A DNA stretch of 64,000 nucleotides from Rhodothermaceae bacterium (GTDB lineage: Bacteria > Bacteroidota > Rhodothermia > Rhodothermales > Bin80). The position numbers were made by a program, and so were the translations under genes. A model generated the notes under the pieces. That model searched no databases. It was not told the origin of the DNA and was given only the letters and a program-made list of their open reading frames with translations. Positions 28,312-38,310 of this stretch are shown here, piece by piece. Where the stretch lies: the NCBI GenBank assembly GCA_009838195.1, contig VXSC01000008.1, positions 1 through 64,000 of the forward strand. The letters run 5' to 3'. How positions within the stretch are numbered: position 1 is the stretch's first letter; every line of letters begins with the position of its first letter.

Positions 28312-29028
28312 CTAATCGGCAGTTAACTCTGCCAACCTCTCCAATCGCCTGAATGAAATTTTGTCTCGTGCAGACTTACATACGGACATCGGAACTCCGT
28401 CACCCGAAATTGTGATCAGAAACCGATCCTCCACCCATGAATGCAGCTCACAGACTTCGTGGCCACGTTCATTGTGATATTTTTCGTAGATAGGATATTC
28501 TTTCGATCGGTTCTGGAAAATGTGTGTGCGCTCAAAACCCCGGTCACTCTCACGATCAATGTCCTCACCAACCCAGTCTGACAATGCCTCCGCGGCGAGC
28601 TTGCCAAATGCCGCCAAATCAATGATCGTGACCGTAACAACTTGTTCTCCATCTTCATACTCGCCACTTATCATCGAAAAACCGCTCCCAATTGAAAGTG
28701 TCTGTCCTTCGGTGATCGTCGGTCGAACCCCATTCACTCTTTCAGGCAGAAGCTTCTGTAAGTCCTGATAACTGATTGCAGGAGTGTGAGGGGGCTCCCC
28801 TAGTGTCTCTTCAAGAATTTCTCCTAATACTGTCGTGATAGACTCGGTATTCTCCGTATCGTACACTTTCTCAGGAAAAACACTTTCCATACCTTCTGAA
28901 TTCGACATCACTTCAGAAGCATCTACCTCCTCTTCCTCGGAGGTCGTTTGGCACCCCAAGAGAAGGAGCATGAAAAGGTTTGCAGAAAAAATCCGAACCC
29001 ACACGGCCTGAGCTGAATAATGTCGCAT
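28312..29028 (-). CDS. Hypothetical lipoprotein
   Basis: 238 residues from the in-frame ATG at 29028 (another at 29046). The signal peptide has lipobox LLGC, followed by an acidic, low-complexity linker with EEEEVDASE. The folded part begins near YQDLQKLLPERVNG and includes FSMISGEYEDGEQVVTVTI and DIDRESDRGFERTHIF. I do not recognise a domain, though the organisation (lipid anchor, linker, mixed alpha/beta domain) is common in periplasmic stress or binding lipoproteins. The neighbours, a VPS10-type protein and thymidylate kinase, give no clue. Confidence 0.6.
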   Translation of the reverse strand: MRHYSAQAVWVRIFSANLFMLLLLGCQTTSEEEEVDASEVMSNSEGMESVFPEKVYDTENTESITTVLGEILEETLGEPPHTPAISYQDLQKLLPERVNGVRPTITEGQTLSIGSGFSMISGEYEDGEQVVTVTIIDLAAFGKLAAEALSDWVGEDIDRESDRGFERTHIFQNRSKEYPIYEKYHNERGHEVCELHSWVEDRFLITISGDGVPMSVCKSARDKISFRRLERLAELTAD

Positions 29029-29164
29029 ATGGTCGCCTTGGAGCAAGCTTCTTTACACTGCCTTTACGTTACGATTCCTATCAAGATTCATTATTACTGA
29101 ATTCAATCTTATGGGAGCGAATGGAGATGGATAGGTATTCTAAATGTCTCGTCAACCTGACGAA

Positions 29165-29851
29165 CTATCCTGCGTTGGAATTTTTGTACTGAACCACTGC
29201 ATCACAAACCTCTTGTCCTATATCATCCATCGCGCGTAGTGTGCCATTACGATCCTGACAGTCTATGATGAGACAGGGATCTATAATCCGTGAAGTGATC
29301 AGCGCATGATATACCTCTCTCACACTTGAGAGATAGATTACGTCACGCTCGTGTAAATCATAAACCTTTTCCGTGTATGTCCGCGTCTCCTTCTGGGCTA
29401 CCAATTCCTTGGAGGTATGAGCAGGCACTTCCAGAAAGAACGTCAAATCAGGTTTCGGCAGATCATAGATCTCGTATTCTAGGTTAAAGAGCCATTCTGT
29501 GAACGTTGCGCGTTCCGGGTTTGTGATCCTGGCGCTTTGATACGCCAAATTTGATGCTACATATCGATCCACAATCACCAGATCATTCTCCTCACATGCC
29601 CGCTCAATATGAGCACGGCTCTCGAGACGATCCAAGGCAAAGAGTGTTGCTGCAAATACAGGAGGAACCTCCTCAAGCGTACCAAACTTCCCATTCAAGT
29701 ACGCCGCAACCATCTTTGAACAGTGGGTATCTTTGTAGCGTGGAAAGGAAACGAGTTCGGAGGTATACCCTAACTTTCGGGTACGCTCCAGAAGTTGGGC
29801 CGCCTGCGTCCCTTTTCCTGAACCATCAATTCCCTCAATCGCAATCAGCAT
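29165..29851 (-). CDS. tmk: Thymidylate kinase (dTMP kinase)
   Basis: 228 residues from the ATG at 29851, which begins with MLIAIEGIDGSGKGTQ (P-loop). A longer start at 29878 adds nine residues before the first strand and is unlikely. The DR motif is in IVDRYVASNLAYQ. The enzyme phosphorylates dTMP to dTDP in the cytoplasm. FPRYKDTHCSKM after the P-loop and the DLPKPDLTFFLEVP strand fit the family. It differs from typical bacterial Tmk, which has a DxxDxxG-like LID, and looks like the alternative subgroup seen in some Bacteroidota and archaea. Confidence 0.88.
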   Translation of the reverse strand: MLIAIEGIDGSGKGTQAAQLLERTRKLGYTSELVSFPRYKDTHCSKMVAAYLNGKFGTLEEVPPVFAATLFALDRLESRAHIERACEENDLVIVDRYVASNLAYQSARITNPERATFTEWLFNLEYEIYDLPKPDLTFFLEVPAHTSKELVAQKETRTYTEKVYDLHERDVIYLSSVREVYHALITSRIIDPCLIIDCQDRNGTLRAMDDIGQEVCDAVVQYKNSNAG

Positions 29852-30069
29852 CTTTTGTGACCATATGCAATTAGGCACCGAATCATTGAGATTTAGTTGC
29901 AGAGAGAAAACACCACACCCGACAAAATAGAATGGGCTTGTGGATTTTCTATGCTCTAATTTACAGAATTAACGTTGACCATTGATAGGGCCTCATTTAA
30001 TTCCTTCTATGTGCCCCATATTCCCAGTGGCAACCTCTAAGCACCACTGCCTAGATACTTCTCCAAGTC

Positions 30070-32064
30070 ATGAATATCCATTCTCTCTTCCTTGTATGCG
30101 GCTTTGTATTCCTCGTCCATTTGAGCCCGGCACAAGATTCTACGGTGTATTTACCCACGATGACGGTCCAGGCGACACGGCAACTGGAAACATATGCAAC
30201 GGCCACTCGAAGCATTTATATCCAACAACATGACATAGTTGCCTCCGAACCCGGTTTATCACTACAGCGTGTACTGAGAGGGATCCCCGGGATACAAATC
30301 AGTGAACGTGGCCATTATGCTCTTGGTGAGCGTATCCTCATTCGGGGAATGGGATACCGTGCCGCATTTGGAGTTCGTGGGCTGCAGGCATTTCTGAACG
30401 GGATCCCCCTCACTATGCCAGACGGTCAAAGTATGCTGGATGTAGTTGATCCAGTGTTTATTGGATCTTCCGAACTGCTTAGAGGCCCCAGCTCCCTTTT
30501 TTGGGGGAATGCCAGTGGAGGGGTTTTACACCTTGTCAATGTTCAAAGCTCTTCCCCGCTACGACTCAGGTACATGAGGGGGAGTTATGGCCTCAACCAT
30601 GTGCTGGCAAGTACAGGCCTGAAACTTGGCCCTCATCAGATACAGGCCTATGCTTCACTGGTGGAAAAAGACGGATATCGAGCACATAGCAAGGGGGATT
30701 TTTTTCGCGCAGGTCTAAGCACCCGAACAATCCCCAGCCCCAAAACAATCCTCTTGGTAACACTCAACGCCGCCATCCAGGATGTTCTGTCTCCTGGTTC
30801 CCTTACACTTGAACAATTATCCTTTGACCCGAGACAGGCAGATCCCAGGTATGTAACTACAGCGGTAGGTAAAGCCAGCACCCATCTACAGGGCGGTGTG
30901 ACACTGCATACACAAATGGGTCTGGGGAATTTGTCTGCGACCGCTTATGGAATACGAAGATCTCTTGAGAACCCGCTCACCTTTGCGTGGAGTGAATTGG
31001 AGCGTATCGCGGGTGGTCTGTATGCCCAATTCCAGATGGATATCGGAAGTGCAGTCGGATTCACTACCGGTATAGATCTACGACAATTACAAGATGATCG
31101 CGTGCGATTCAACAATGATGCGGGCCGCCGGGGGAATCGTACTCTCCTTGACCAACAGGAAAACGTTGGCAGCCTTGCCGTGTTTGCGGGCCTGAGTACA
31201 CAACTCTCATCTCGGGTTGGGGTATCCGCTGGAGTACGACTTGATCGACTGCAATTTGAGATGATGGATCATCTACATACAAATGGGGACCAAAGCGGTA
31301 GCCGAAACTTCACTGCACTGAGCCCATCACTGGGACTATCTTACCGTACTACCTCCCTAACGTGGTATGCCAACTGGAGTACTGCTTTCGAAACCCCGAC
31401 GACCACAGAACTCATCAATAGCCCATCTGGCATGGGTGGATTCAATTCAGATCTTAATCCACAACAAACCAGGGGAATGGAAGTCGGCATGCGCGGCCAA
31501 CTTGATGACTTGAAATTAAAACTGGATTTTGCACTTTTCTCCTTGCGCATAAATGATCGGCTTCTGCCTCAGCAAGGAGAAGATGGACGCACCTGGTACA
31601 GTAACGGCGGAAAAAATCGCCATAATGGTGCTGAACTTGCGCTCGAATGGCCTGTAGACTCCCCCCTTCATGCCCAAATAACCTACAGTTACGGATCTTT
31701 CATCTTCCTTAATGATCCTGGGGACGGTCTGGAAATTCCAGGAGTGCCTGCCCATCAATTTCATCTATCGCTACACGGTTCGACTTCCAAGGGATGGAGT
31801 GGACAGGTTGTTCTTGAATCTGCATCAGAGATGTGGGGGAACAATGCAAATTCCGCCAAATCTGATGGCTTTACAGTCCTGGATGTGTACCTTGCCTACT
31901 CGGACTGGGACATAGGGCGAATTACACTGCACCCCTTTGTTCGAATTCAAAACATTCTGGATAGCCAATATGTACGTTCGCTGGTTGTGAATGCCTTTGG
32001 GGGACGCTACTTTGAGCCGGCCGAGGGTCGCTCGATTCAAGGAGGTATCGGAATCAGTCTCTGA
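30070..32064 (+). CDS. TonB-dependent receptor, FecA/siderophore-like
   Basis: 664 residues with a signal peptide (LVHLSPAQ). The plug contains LPTMTVQATRQLETYA (TonB-box region), RVLRGIPGIQISERG, LIRGMGYRAAFGVRGLQ, FLNGIPLTMPDGQS and LLRGPSSLFWGNASGG. The RG(M)GxRxxFGVRGLQ and PDGQS pattern is typical of FecA-like iron-chelate receptors. The barrel ends GGIGISL. No regulatory domain precedes the plug, unlike the receptor at 7-9.8 kb. No iron regulator or partner is adjacent. The downstream DUF62 gene follows after 3 bases, so both may be on one transcript even though their functions look unrelated. Confidence 0.85.
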   Translation: MNIHSLFLVCGFVFLVHLSPAQDSTVYLPTMTVQATRQLETYATATRSIYIQQHDIVASEPGLSLQRVLRGIPGIQISERGHYALGERILIRGMGYRAAFGVRGLQAFLNGIPLTMPDGQSMLDVVDPVFIGSSELLRGPSSLFWGNASGGVLHLVNVQSSSPLRLRYMRGSYGLNHVLASTGLKLGPHQIQAYASLVEKDGYRAHSKGDFFRAGLSTRTIPSPKTILLVTLNAAIQDVLSPGSLTLEQLSFDPRQADPRYVTTAVGKASTHLQGGVTLHTQMGLGNLSATAYGIRRSLENPLTFAWSELERIAGGLYAQFQMDIGSAVGFTTGIDLRQLQDDRVRFNNDAGRRGNRTLLDQQENVGSLAVFAGLSTQLSSRVGVSAGVRLDRLQFEMMDHLHTNGDQSGSRNFTALSPSLGLSYRTTSLTWYANWSTAFETPTTTELINSPSGMGGFNSDLNPQQTRGMEVGMRGQLDDLKLKLDFALFSLRINDRLLPQQGEDGRTWYSNGGKNRHNGAELALEWPVDSPLHAQITYSYGSFIFLNDPGDGLEIPGVPAHQFHLSLHGSTSKGWSGQVVLESASEMWGNNANSAKSDGFTVLDVYLAYSDWDIGRITLHPFVRIQNILDSQYVRSLVVNAFGGRYFEPAEGRSIQGGIGISL

Positions 32065-32067
32065 CTC

Positions 32068-32871
32068 ATGGATCGCCATAATCCCATTGTGACTCTGACG
32101 ACAGATTTTGGCACTCGCGAAGGTTATGTAGGTGCCATGAAGGGCATGATGCTCGGCATCAACCCGAACTTGATGCTGGTTGATATTACCCATGAAGTTC
32201 AAGTCTTTGACGTCATGGCGGCGGCGTTTGTGGTGCAGCAGTCCCTGCAATACTTTCATCCAGGAACTGTCCATCTGATTGTTGTGGACCCCGGCGTTGG
32301 ATCTGAGCGTCGCGCCGTCGCATTGAGACATAATGACCATTACTTTGTCGGCCCAGACAACGGATTGTTTGCACTCCTTCTGGAAACGGAAACACCCGAT
32401 CAAATGGTCGAACTGAAGGTAGACAAGGACCAATCGCTCTCTTCTACCTTTCACGGTAGAGATCTCTTTGCACCTGCAGCTGCAAGATTGGCGAGTGGGG
32501 TTCCGCTTGAAGACCTGGGATCCCCTGCTTCGCACTTAGAGCCGCTTCACTGGGCATTGCCGATCGATGATGAAGAAGGTATTCGAGGCTGGGTCGTGTA
32601 TGTTGACCACTTTGGAAACTGTATCACGAATATTTCCCGTACCCTTTTTGCAAGACGTTCAGTGGGAAGAGAGGTAACGGGCTATGTCGGAAGTGGAATC
32701 ATCCGCAATGTTCATCAGACCTATAGCGATGTGCCTGTGGGGGAGGCCTTGATGTTGTTTGGGAGCACCGATCTACTTGAGGTTGCCGTAAATCAGGGCA
32801 GTGCTGCAACCCTCCTTCACATCCAAAGAGGAACCCCCATCAATATCGTGTTCGGTAGCTCCGTGGCCTAG
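32068..32871 (+). CDS. DUF62-family SAM hydrolase (SAM hydroxide adenosyltransferase)
   Basis: 267 residues, the normal size. The N-terminal VTLTTDFGTREGYVGAMKG and the strand IVVDPGVGSERR followed by FVGPDNGLF are the signatures of the family related to fluorinase and chlorinase. DUF62 members hydrolyse S-adenosyl-L-methionine to adenosine and methionine using an Asp/Arg/His-activated water. The D and R of the first two motifs and the FHGRDLFAPAAA segment are visible. It starts three bases after the TonB receptor stop, so the genes are probably co-transcribed. Confidence 0.9.
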   Translation: MDRHNPIVTLTTDFGTREGYVGAMKGMMLGINPNLMLVDITHEVQVFDVMAAAFVVQQSLQYFHPGTVHLIVVDPGVGSERRAVALRHNDHYFVGPDNGLFALLLETETPDQMVELKVDKDQSLSSTFHGRDLFAPAAARLASGVPLEDLGSPASHLEPLHWALPIDDEEGIRGWVVYVDHFGNCITNISRTLFARRSVGREVTGYVGSGIIRNVHQTYSDVPVGEALMLFGSTDLLEVAVNQGSAATLLHIQRGTPINIVFGSSVA

Positions 32872-33166
32872 TTCCCAACCAATATCAGGATACATTCAAA
32901 TATCCCCCAGATTCCTACCCATTCACGCGGATTCAGGTTAGTTTCGGTAAAGACTGCTTTTCTGCAATAGGCGGAAGATCCCCGTGTTACCTACACTCAG
33001 GATCATTTTCTGAGATCCAAAATGCCCACCTTTGGATAGTCTAAATCACGGGCATGAACCGGTGCCCGATCAATCAGTAAAGACACCGGAATTCAGAGAT
33101 GGTTGGATATTCTCGTAGTCACTATGGGCACAGTTTTTTCAGTTATTCACTGTAATTCCTAACGGT
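32872..33166. other. Intergenic region before the desaturase-reductase fusion
   Basis: 295 bases without a gene. CGGGCA at 33049-33054 pairs with TGCCCG at 33063-33068 around an 8-base loop, a weak hairpin about 100 bases upstream of the fusion gene. The run CAGTTTTTTCAG at about 33130 is T-rich. This segment probably holds the fusion gene's promoter, but no known regulator site is recognised. Confidence 0.4.
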
Positions 33167-35458
33167 ATGCCCCATCACGACCACGATACCGCCGTGTTAC
33201 TGCACCCGCCTAAGCACCTTGATTACAGTTTAACGGGTGAAAATGCGGCCGCTGCTATAGAGAGAGGCTTGGCCGAAGCCGATTGGTATCAGAGTCCTGT
33301 TTCCCGCGCGCGGCTACGCGAACTTCTTGAACGGCGAGATGGGCCAGCCATCCGTGACACAATCATCTGGTTTGTCCTCATCGCTCTGTGTGGCTGGCTA
33401 ACTATTGTCTTCTGGGGAACAGTCTGGGCAGTGATACTCTATCTGACCTATGCGGTCCTGTTTGCATCCGCTTCCGACTCTCGTTGGCATGAAGCAGGCC
33501 ACGGAACGGCATTCCGCACCGACTGGATGAACAACGTGCTTTATGAAATCGCCTCATTCATGGTCATGCGCGAATCCGTTATACGGCGCTGGAGTCACAC
33601 CCGCCACCACAGTGATACACTCATCGTGGGACGTGACCCAGAAATTCTAGTCCCGCGTCCCCCTGATGTCAAGGCAATCGTGTTGAGATTTACCAATCTT
33701 TCCGTGTATTTGAAATACTTCAAGACGATTACGCTCCACGCCCTTGGCAGACTGACTCCTGCTGAGAAGACCTTCGTTCCCGAGAGCGAATTTCCGAAGA
33801 TCTACCGCAACGCACGAATCTACTTTGCCATCTATGCTGGAGTCGTTGGCCTCTCCATCTCCACATTCAGTATTCTGCCTCTAATGATGGTCGGCCTCGT
33901 CAATCTGTTTGGCAGCTGGCTCATGGTTATCTATGGCTATACCCAGCATGCTGGTATGGCAGAGAACGTGTTGGACCATCGCCTGAATTGCCGAACGATC
34001 TACATGAATTGGGTTAACCGCTTCCTCTACTGGAATATGAATTACCACACGGAGCATCACATGTATCCCCTCGTTCCGTACTACAACCTCCCCAAGCTCC
34101 ACGAAGAGGTTAGAGATGATTGTCCGCCTCCATACACGAGCTTACTAAACGCTTACGCGGAGATCATTCCCACAGTCTTCAGGCAGATTCAGGATCCCGC
34201 ATACCATATCAAGCGCAGTCTTCCGGCGCCCAAAGCAAGAGACGAAGAGGCCAAACTTACCTCCGCCGCTGATCCAGACACGGAGGGATGGCTTGAGGTT
34301 TGCTCGGCGGAGGACCTGGGTAAGGAAGATGTCATTCGCTTCGACTATTCCAAGAAAACCTTTGCCCTCTACCGAGACGATGAAGGCAATCTCTATGCCA
34401 CGGATGGTGTCTGTACGCACGGCAATACTCATCTTGCAGATGGTCTCGTCCAGAGCAAGATCATTGAGTGCTCCAAACACAATGGTCGCTTCAATCTGGC
34501 TGATGGCTCCCCGGCCCGTGCCCCAGTTTGTCGAGGACTTGCCACGTACCCGCTGGAGGAGCGCAATGGCCGACTTTGGCTCAATGTTTCGACACCTGGT
34601 GGTGATGGGACTCGGGAACATAAAGTGTATCGTTTCCGGGTAGTCAGCAACCGGAATGTCTCTACGTTTATTAAGGAGCCTACATTGGAGCTGATTGACA
34701 AGACTCAGAGTATCGGCGCCCGTCCGGGCGAGTACATGCAGTTGGATGTTCCTGTATATGATCAGATATGCTTCAGCGATTTTGATATACCCAATCCCTA
34801 TGCGGATGTATGGGAGCGCCAACATGTCTTTGACTTGGTCGTCGCAAATTCCGAAGAAGGTCGTCGCAACAACTATTCCCTCGTCGGAGACCCTGACCGT
34901 GATGAGGTCGTGCGCCTAAATGTGCGCATTGCCACCCCTCCTCCCGGACAGGAATGTCCTCCGGGCGTCGGCTCCAGCTATATGTTCAATCTAAAGCCTG
35001 GAGACGAAGTCACTGCCATCGGACCATTCGGGGATTTCCATATCAAACCCACACAAAAGGAGATGGTATACATCGGCGGCGGTGCTGGCATGGGCCCCCT
35101 ACGTGCACACCTCAATCACCTGTTTGAAACCGAACAGACTAGGCGCCGGGTCAGTTACTGGTATGGCGCGCGCTCGAAACAAGAGATCTACTATTCGGAT
35201 TACTTCGAGCGACTTGCATCCGAGCATTCAAATTTCAGCTTCCATCTCGCCTTGTCTTCACCGCTCGAAGAAGATAATTGGAGTGGTCATATAGGTTTTA
35301 TCCATGAGGTGGTTTTTGCGCAATACCTGAAAGACCATCCTTCGCCAACCTCCGTTGAGTACTATCTCTGTGGCCCGCCGATGATGATCAAGGCATGCAA
35401 CAGAATGCTGAGAGATCTAGGTGTGGACGCTCACCAGATAGCCTACGACGAATTCTAA
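33167..35458 (+). CDS. Three-module oxygenase: membrane fatty-acid-desaturase/MocD domain + Rieske ferredoxin + NqrF-like flavin reductase
   Basis: 763 residues. Residues ~60-340 form a membrane di-iron desaturase/hydroxylase domain with three His boxes: H108-E-A-G-H112, H144-T-R-H-H148 and H294-T-E-H-H298, plus hydrophobic segments around 65-100 and 215-260. Residues ~370-465 form a Rieske domain with C416-T-H418 and C435-S-K-H438. Residues ~475-763 match the FAD/NAD part of NqrF: RPGEYMQLDV, YIGGGAGMGPLRAHL, SYWYGARS, DNWSGHIGFIHEV and YYLCGPPMM near the end. The plant-type ferredoxin of NqrF is absent, replaced by the Rieske domain. The order matches the separate rhizopine-catabolism proteins MocD, MocE and MocF. 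A single chain could pass electrons from NADH through FAD and Rieske to the di-iron site. The substrate is unknown. Confidence 0.88.
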   Translation: MPHHDHDTAVLLHPPKHLDYSLTGENAAAAIERGLAEADWYQSPVSRARLRELLERRDGPAIRDTIIWFVLIALCGWLTIVFWGTVWAVILYLTYAVLFASASDSRWHEAGHGTAFRTDWMNNVLYEIASFMVMRESVIRRWSHTRHHSDTLIVGRDPEILVPRPPDVKAIVLRFTNLSVYLKYFKTITLHALGRLTPAEKTFVPESEFPKIYRNARIYFAIYAGVVGLSISTFSILPLMMVGLVNLFGSWLMVIYGYTQHAGMAENVLDHRLNCRTIYMNWVNRFLYWNMNYHTEHHMYPLVPYYNLPKLHEEVRDDCPPPYTSLLNAYAEIIPTVFRQIQDPAYHIKRSLPAPKARDEEAKLTSAADPDTEGWLEVCSAEDLGKEDVIRFDYSKKTFALYRDDEGNLYATDGVCTHGNTHLADGLVQSKIIECSKHNGRFNLADGSPARAPVCRGLATYPLEERNGRLWLNVSTPGGDGTREHKVYRFRVVSNRNVSTFIKEPTLELIDKTQSIGARPGEYMQLDVPVYDQICFSDFDIPNPYADVWERQHVFDLVVANSEEGRRNNYSLVGDPDRDEVVRLNVRIATPPPGQECPPGVGSSYMFNLKPGDEVTAIGPFGDFHIKPTQKEMVYIGGGAGMGPLRAHLNHLFETEQTRRRVSYWYGARSKQEIYYSDYFERLASEHSNFSFHLALSSPLEEDNWSGHIGFIHEVVFAQYLKDHPSPTSVEYYLCGPPMMIKACNRMLRDLGVDAHQIAYDEF

Positions 35459-35521
35459 GCATTGCTACATACCATGGGTGTAGCGTGAATGAGTCGAGGC
35501 TTGGATTCGGAAGCTTTAGAT

Positions 35522-35538
35522 TCTAGGGACTGCCTAGA
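35522..35538. terminator. Small hairpin between convergent genes
   Basis: TCTAGG and CCTAGA flank a GACTG loop, about 65 bases after the fusion-gene stop and before the convergent kinase gene end. There is no long T run, so terminator function is only suggested by position. Confidence 0.35.
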
Positions 35539-35642
35539 TCCTTCAATAAGAATAGCAGGTGCCTGTCAGAAAGAGCTTTGTTTTCGACTTCGGCTCGTTT
35601 CAGTGGGCGTCCTGGGATAGGGATTGTGGAAAATCACTCGTG

Positions 35643-36923
35643 TTACGACTGCGGAAGCAGAATCCGAAACGTTGAGCCTTGACCAACAACCGAGTGCGTC
35701 AACGTCAGCATACCACCGTGGTAATCCACAACAATACGTTTGGCTAAGCTAAGTCCTAGGCCCCATCCCCGCGTCTTTGTACTGTACCCCGGCTTGAAGA
35801 TAGTTGACCAGTCTCCACGGTCAATTCCCTTGCCATTATCACTCACATCAATATAGACACGGTCTTTCTCCTTACCCGAATTGATTTGAATTCGTCCCTT
35901 CTCATTTTCAATGGCATCCATCGCATTCTTGAGCAAATTTTCAACCACCCAGGCAAATAATTCCGCATTGATTGGAGCCTGTAATTCTTCCGGAACATCC
36001 ACGGTAAGTGCCATACCACGACGAGGAAATCGCCTACGAATATAGTTCGCTGTTGCGTCTACAACTGGCGCCAGCGCCTGAACTTCAAGCTTCGGTACCG
36101 AGCCAATGTCATTGAACCGATTTGCAACTAGGCCAAGACGTTGAACATCTGCATCCACTTCTTTCAGGGTGTCGTGATCTGCTTCGGGATTCATACGCAT
36201 CACCTCAATCCAGCCCATCAGGCTTGAGATTGGCGTTCCCAACTGATGGGCGGCTTCACGAGCCATTCCGACCCATAGGTTACTTTGTTCACTCCTGCGG
36301 GCATACGAAAAGCCGAGATAGCCAAACGCTATAAACAATGCCACAAATGTGAGCTGCAAGTAGGGGTAAATTCGCAAATCCCGAATGATGGAGCTTTCCC
36401 CATAATGCACTCTCTGAATTAATCCCGGGGCAAGATCCATCATAATCGGGTCAAAATTTCGATCCATTCGGGCGATGCGCTGCATAACCTCAAGGGAATC
36501 CTCCGGCGTTAGCTCACTGTCCTCTGGAATACCAAGATGCTGCCACGTAATCGGGTTCCCCACCTCATCAACAATTGCCGCCGGCACATCAGGAGGGTCG
36601 GAAATAATATCAAAAATGAAGTCATTGTGATCCCCCGGAGGTAACCTGCTTGCCCATGCTAACGCCGCCCGATGTTGCTGAGTCATCGGATCATTTGGAT
36701 CCAACTTGTCGGCAATAACACGAAAATCGGCTTCATAAGGGTTTTGTGTTGCCGCAAGTGCAACCTGTTCAATTGCAGCAGCCCATATCGTGACGCTCGT
36801 ACGCTCGCGCTCTTTTAAGTGCCGAACGAGGTTACTGGTATACAGGAGTGATGCCAGTGCAATGCACATAGCAAACACGCTGAGCAAAAGCTTGAGCTTA
36901 CGCTTCGCGATAAAGGCAAACAT
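35643..36923 (-). CDS. Membrane sensor histidine kinase without adjacent response regulator
   Basis: 426 residues. There are two membrane helices, near residues 10-31 and 185-207 (LQLTFVALFIAFGYLGFSYA), bracketing an extracytoplasmic sensor region of about 150 residues. The H-box is AREAAHQLGTPISSLMGW, followed by the N-box LLKNAMDAIENE, G1 DVSDNGKGI and G2 TRGWGLGLSLAKRIV. The HQLGTP form of the H-box is common in Bacteroidota kinases. No response regulator gene is nearby, so the partner is unknown. The gene lies downstream of purA on the same strand with a 33-base gap and may be co-transcribed with it. Confidence 0.88.
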   Translation of the reverse strand: MFAFIAKRKLKLLLSVFAMCIALASLLYTSNLVRHLKERERTSVTIWAAAIEQVALAATQNPYEADFRVIADKLDPNDPMTQQHRAALAWASRLPPGDHNDFIFDIISDPPDVPAAIVDEVGNPITWQHLGIPEDSELTPEDSLEVMQRIARMDRNFDPIMMDLAPGLIQRVHYGESSIIRDLRIYPYLQLTFVALFIAFGYLGFSYARRSEQSNLWVGMAREAAHQLGTPISSLMGWIEVMRMNPEADHDTLKEVDADVQRLGLVANRFNDIGSVPKLEVQALAPVVDATANYIRRRFPRRGMALTVDVPEELQAPINAELFAWVVENLLKNAMDAIENEKGRIQINSGKEKDRVYIDVSDNGKGIDRGDWSTIFKPGYSTKTRGWGLGLSLAKRIVVDYHGGMLTLTHSVVGQGSTFRILLPQS

Positions 36924-36956
36924 GGACTAAGTGATCTGCAAGTGAAAGAGGGCTCG

Positions 36957-38225
36957 TCAGCAGCCCATTTGAATCGTCTGAGAACGCTTTGGGCCCGTCG
37001 AAATCATCGTAACAGGTATACCCGTAAAGGATTGTATCCGATTAATTAGGTCCTTTGCTGTACCCGGCAATTCATTAAAATCACGACACCCACGTATATC
37101 CTCCTCCCAACCCTGCATCACTTCGTACTGGGGGCTAACCGTATCTAGAAGCCGGGCATCGTTGATGAAACGAGAATCCGTCACGCCCCCCTGCTCGTAT
37201 TCAACACACACCTTTACATTTTCCAGGCCAGACAAAACATCCAATTTCGTGAGGGCCAGTTCTGCAAATCCATTAAGCCGACAGCTGTAGCGAAGTGCAA
37301 CCAAATCCAGCCATCCACATCTGCGTGGTCTGCCGGTTGTCGCACCAAATTCGCCGCCGGCATTCTGAAGATATGCCCCGGTGGTATCGGTTAATTCGGT
37401 TGGAAATGGACCATGACCTACCCGTGTACAATATGCTTTGCTGATTCCGATGGTTCGAGTGATAGCAGTAGGGGGCACTCCGAGGCCGGTACAGACACCA
37501 CCGGCAGTTGGTGTACTGGAGGTTACGTAAGGATAGGTACCAAAATCAATGTCCAGAAGACATCCCTGCGCCCCTTCGGCGAGGATCTTCTTCCCATGAT
37601 CAAGCGCTTCATGCAGAAAATGAGCAGTATCTGTAACGTACTCTGCAAGGGTACGTGCGCAATCTGAATATTCTGCAATAATCTCTTCTGCGTCCAGGCC
37701 TCGTTCACCGTAGCTGCCGCGAAGAATCAGATTCTTTCGTTCCACTTCGGCCCGCACGCGCTTCGAAAACACGTCTACATCAACCAACTCCGCAATCCGA
37801 ATCCCTGTCCGCGCGACTTTATCCGTATACGCCGGCCCAATCCCTCGTTTCGTTGTCCCAATTCGATCTGCAGACCGAATGTTTTCTAGCGCTTGGTGAT
37901 ACGGCAAAATACAGTGTGCATTTCCAGAAATCCACAACCGTCCCTTTAAATCATATCCCAACTCCTGAACATTCTGAATCTCGGAAACCAACGCCTTCGG
38001 ATCAATGACTACCCCATTACCGATAAGGCAATGTACACCGGGTGCAAACACACCACTCGGCAGGAGATGGAGAACATGCTCCCTGTCGCCCCACTTTATC
38101 GTATGTCCGGCATTGGCACCGCCCTGATAGCGTGCAACGATATCAAACTGGGATGCGAGCAGGTCTACAACTTTCCCCTTTCCCTCGTCACCCCACTGAC
38201 TACCTACCACAACCGTTACTGCCAT
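36957..38225 (-). CDS. purA: Adenylosuccinate synthetase
   Basis: 422 residues from the ATG at 38225 (MAVTVVVGSQWGDEGKGK); the longer start at 38246 adds seven non-conserved residues. The GTP-dependent enzyme joins IMP and aspartate in AMP synthesis. The P-loop GDEGKGK, GGANAGHTI, GPAYTDKVARTGIR and TTGRPRRCGW are family signatures. The length is normal (~430). It is flanked by a STAS-domain gene upstream and the histidine kinase downstream on the same strand. Confidence 0.96.
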   Translation of the reverse strand: MAVTVVVGSQWGDEGKGKVVDLLASQFDIVARYQGGANAGHTIKWGDREHVLHLLPSGVFAPGVHCLIGNGVVIDPKALVSEIQNVQELGYDLKGRLWISGNAHCILPYHQALENIRSADRIGTTKRGIGPAYTDKVARTGIRIAELVDVDVFSKRVRAEVERKNLILRGSYGERGLDAEEIIAEYSDCARTLAEYVTDTAHFLHEALDHGKKILAEGAQGCLLDIDFGTYPYVTSSTPTAGGVCTGLGVPPTAITRTIGISKAYCTRVGHGPFPTELTDTTGAYLQNAGGEFGATTGRPRRCGWLDLVALRYSCRLNGFAELALTKLDVLSGLENVKVCVEYEQGGVTDSRFINDARLLDTVSPQYEVMQGWEEDIRGCRDFNELPGTAKDLINRIQSFTGIPVTMISTGPKRSQTIQMGC

Positions 38226-38310
38226 CCGGGAATCATTACAGGACACATCCCCGCATTGAACAGTCCTTGGACATACGAACTGCTATGGAGATATGTAGGA
38301 AGGTTGTGGT

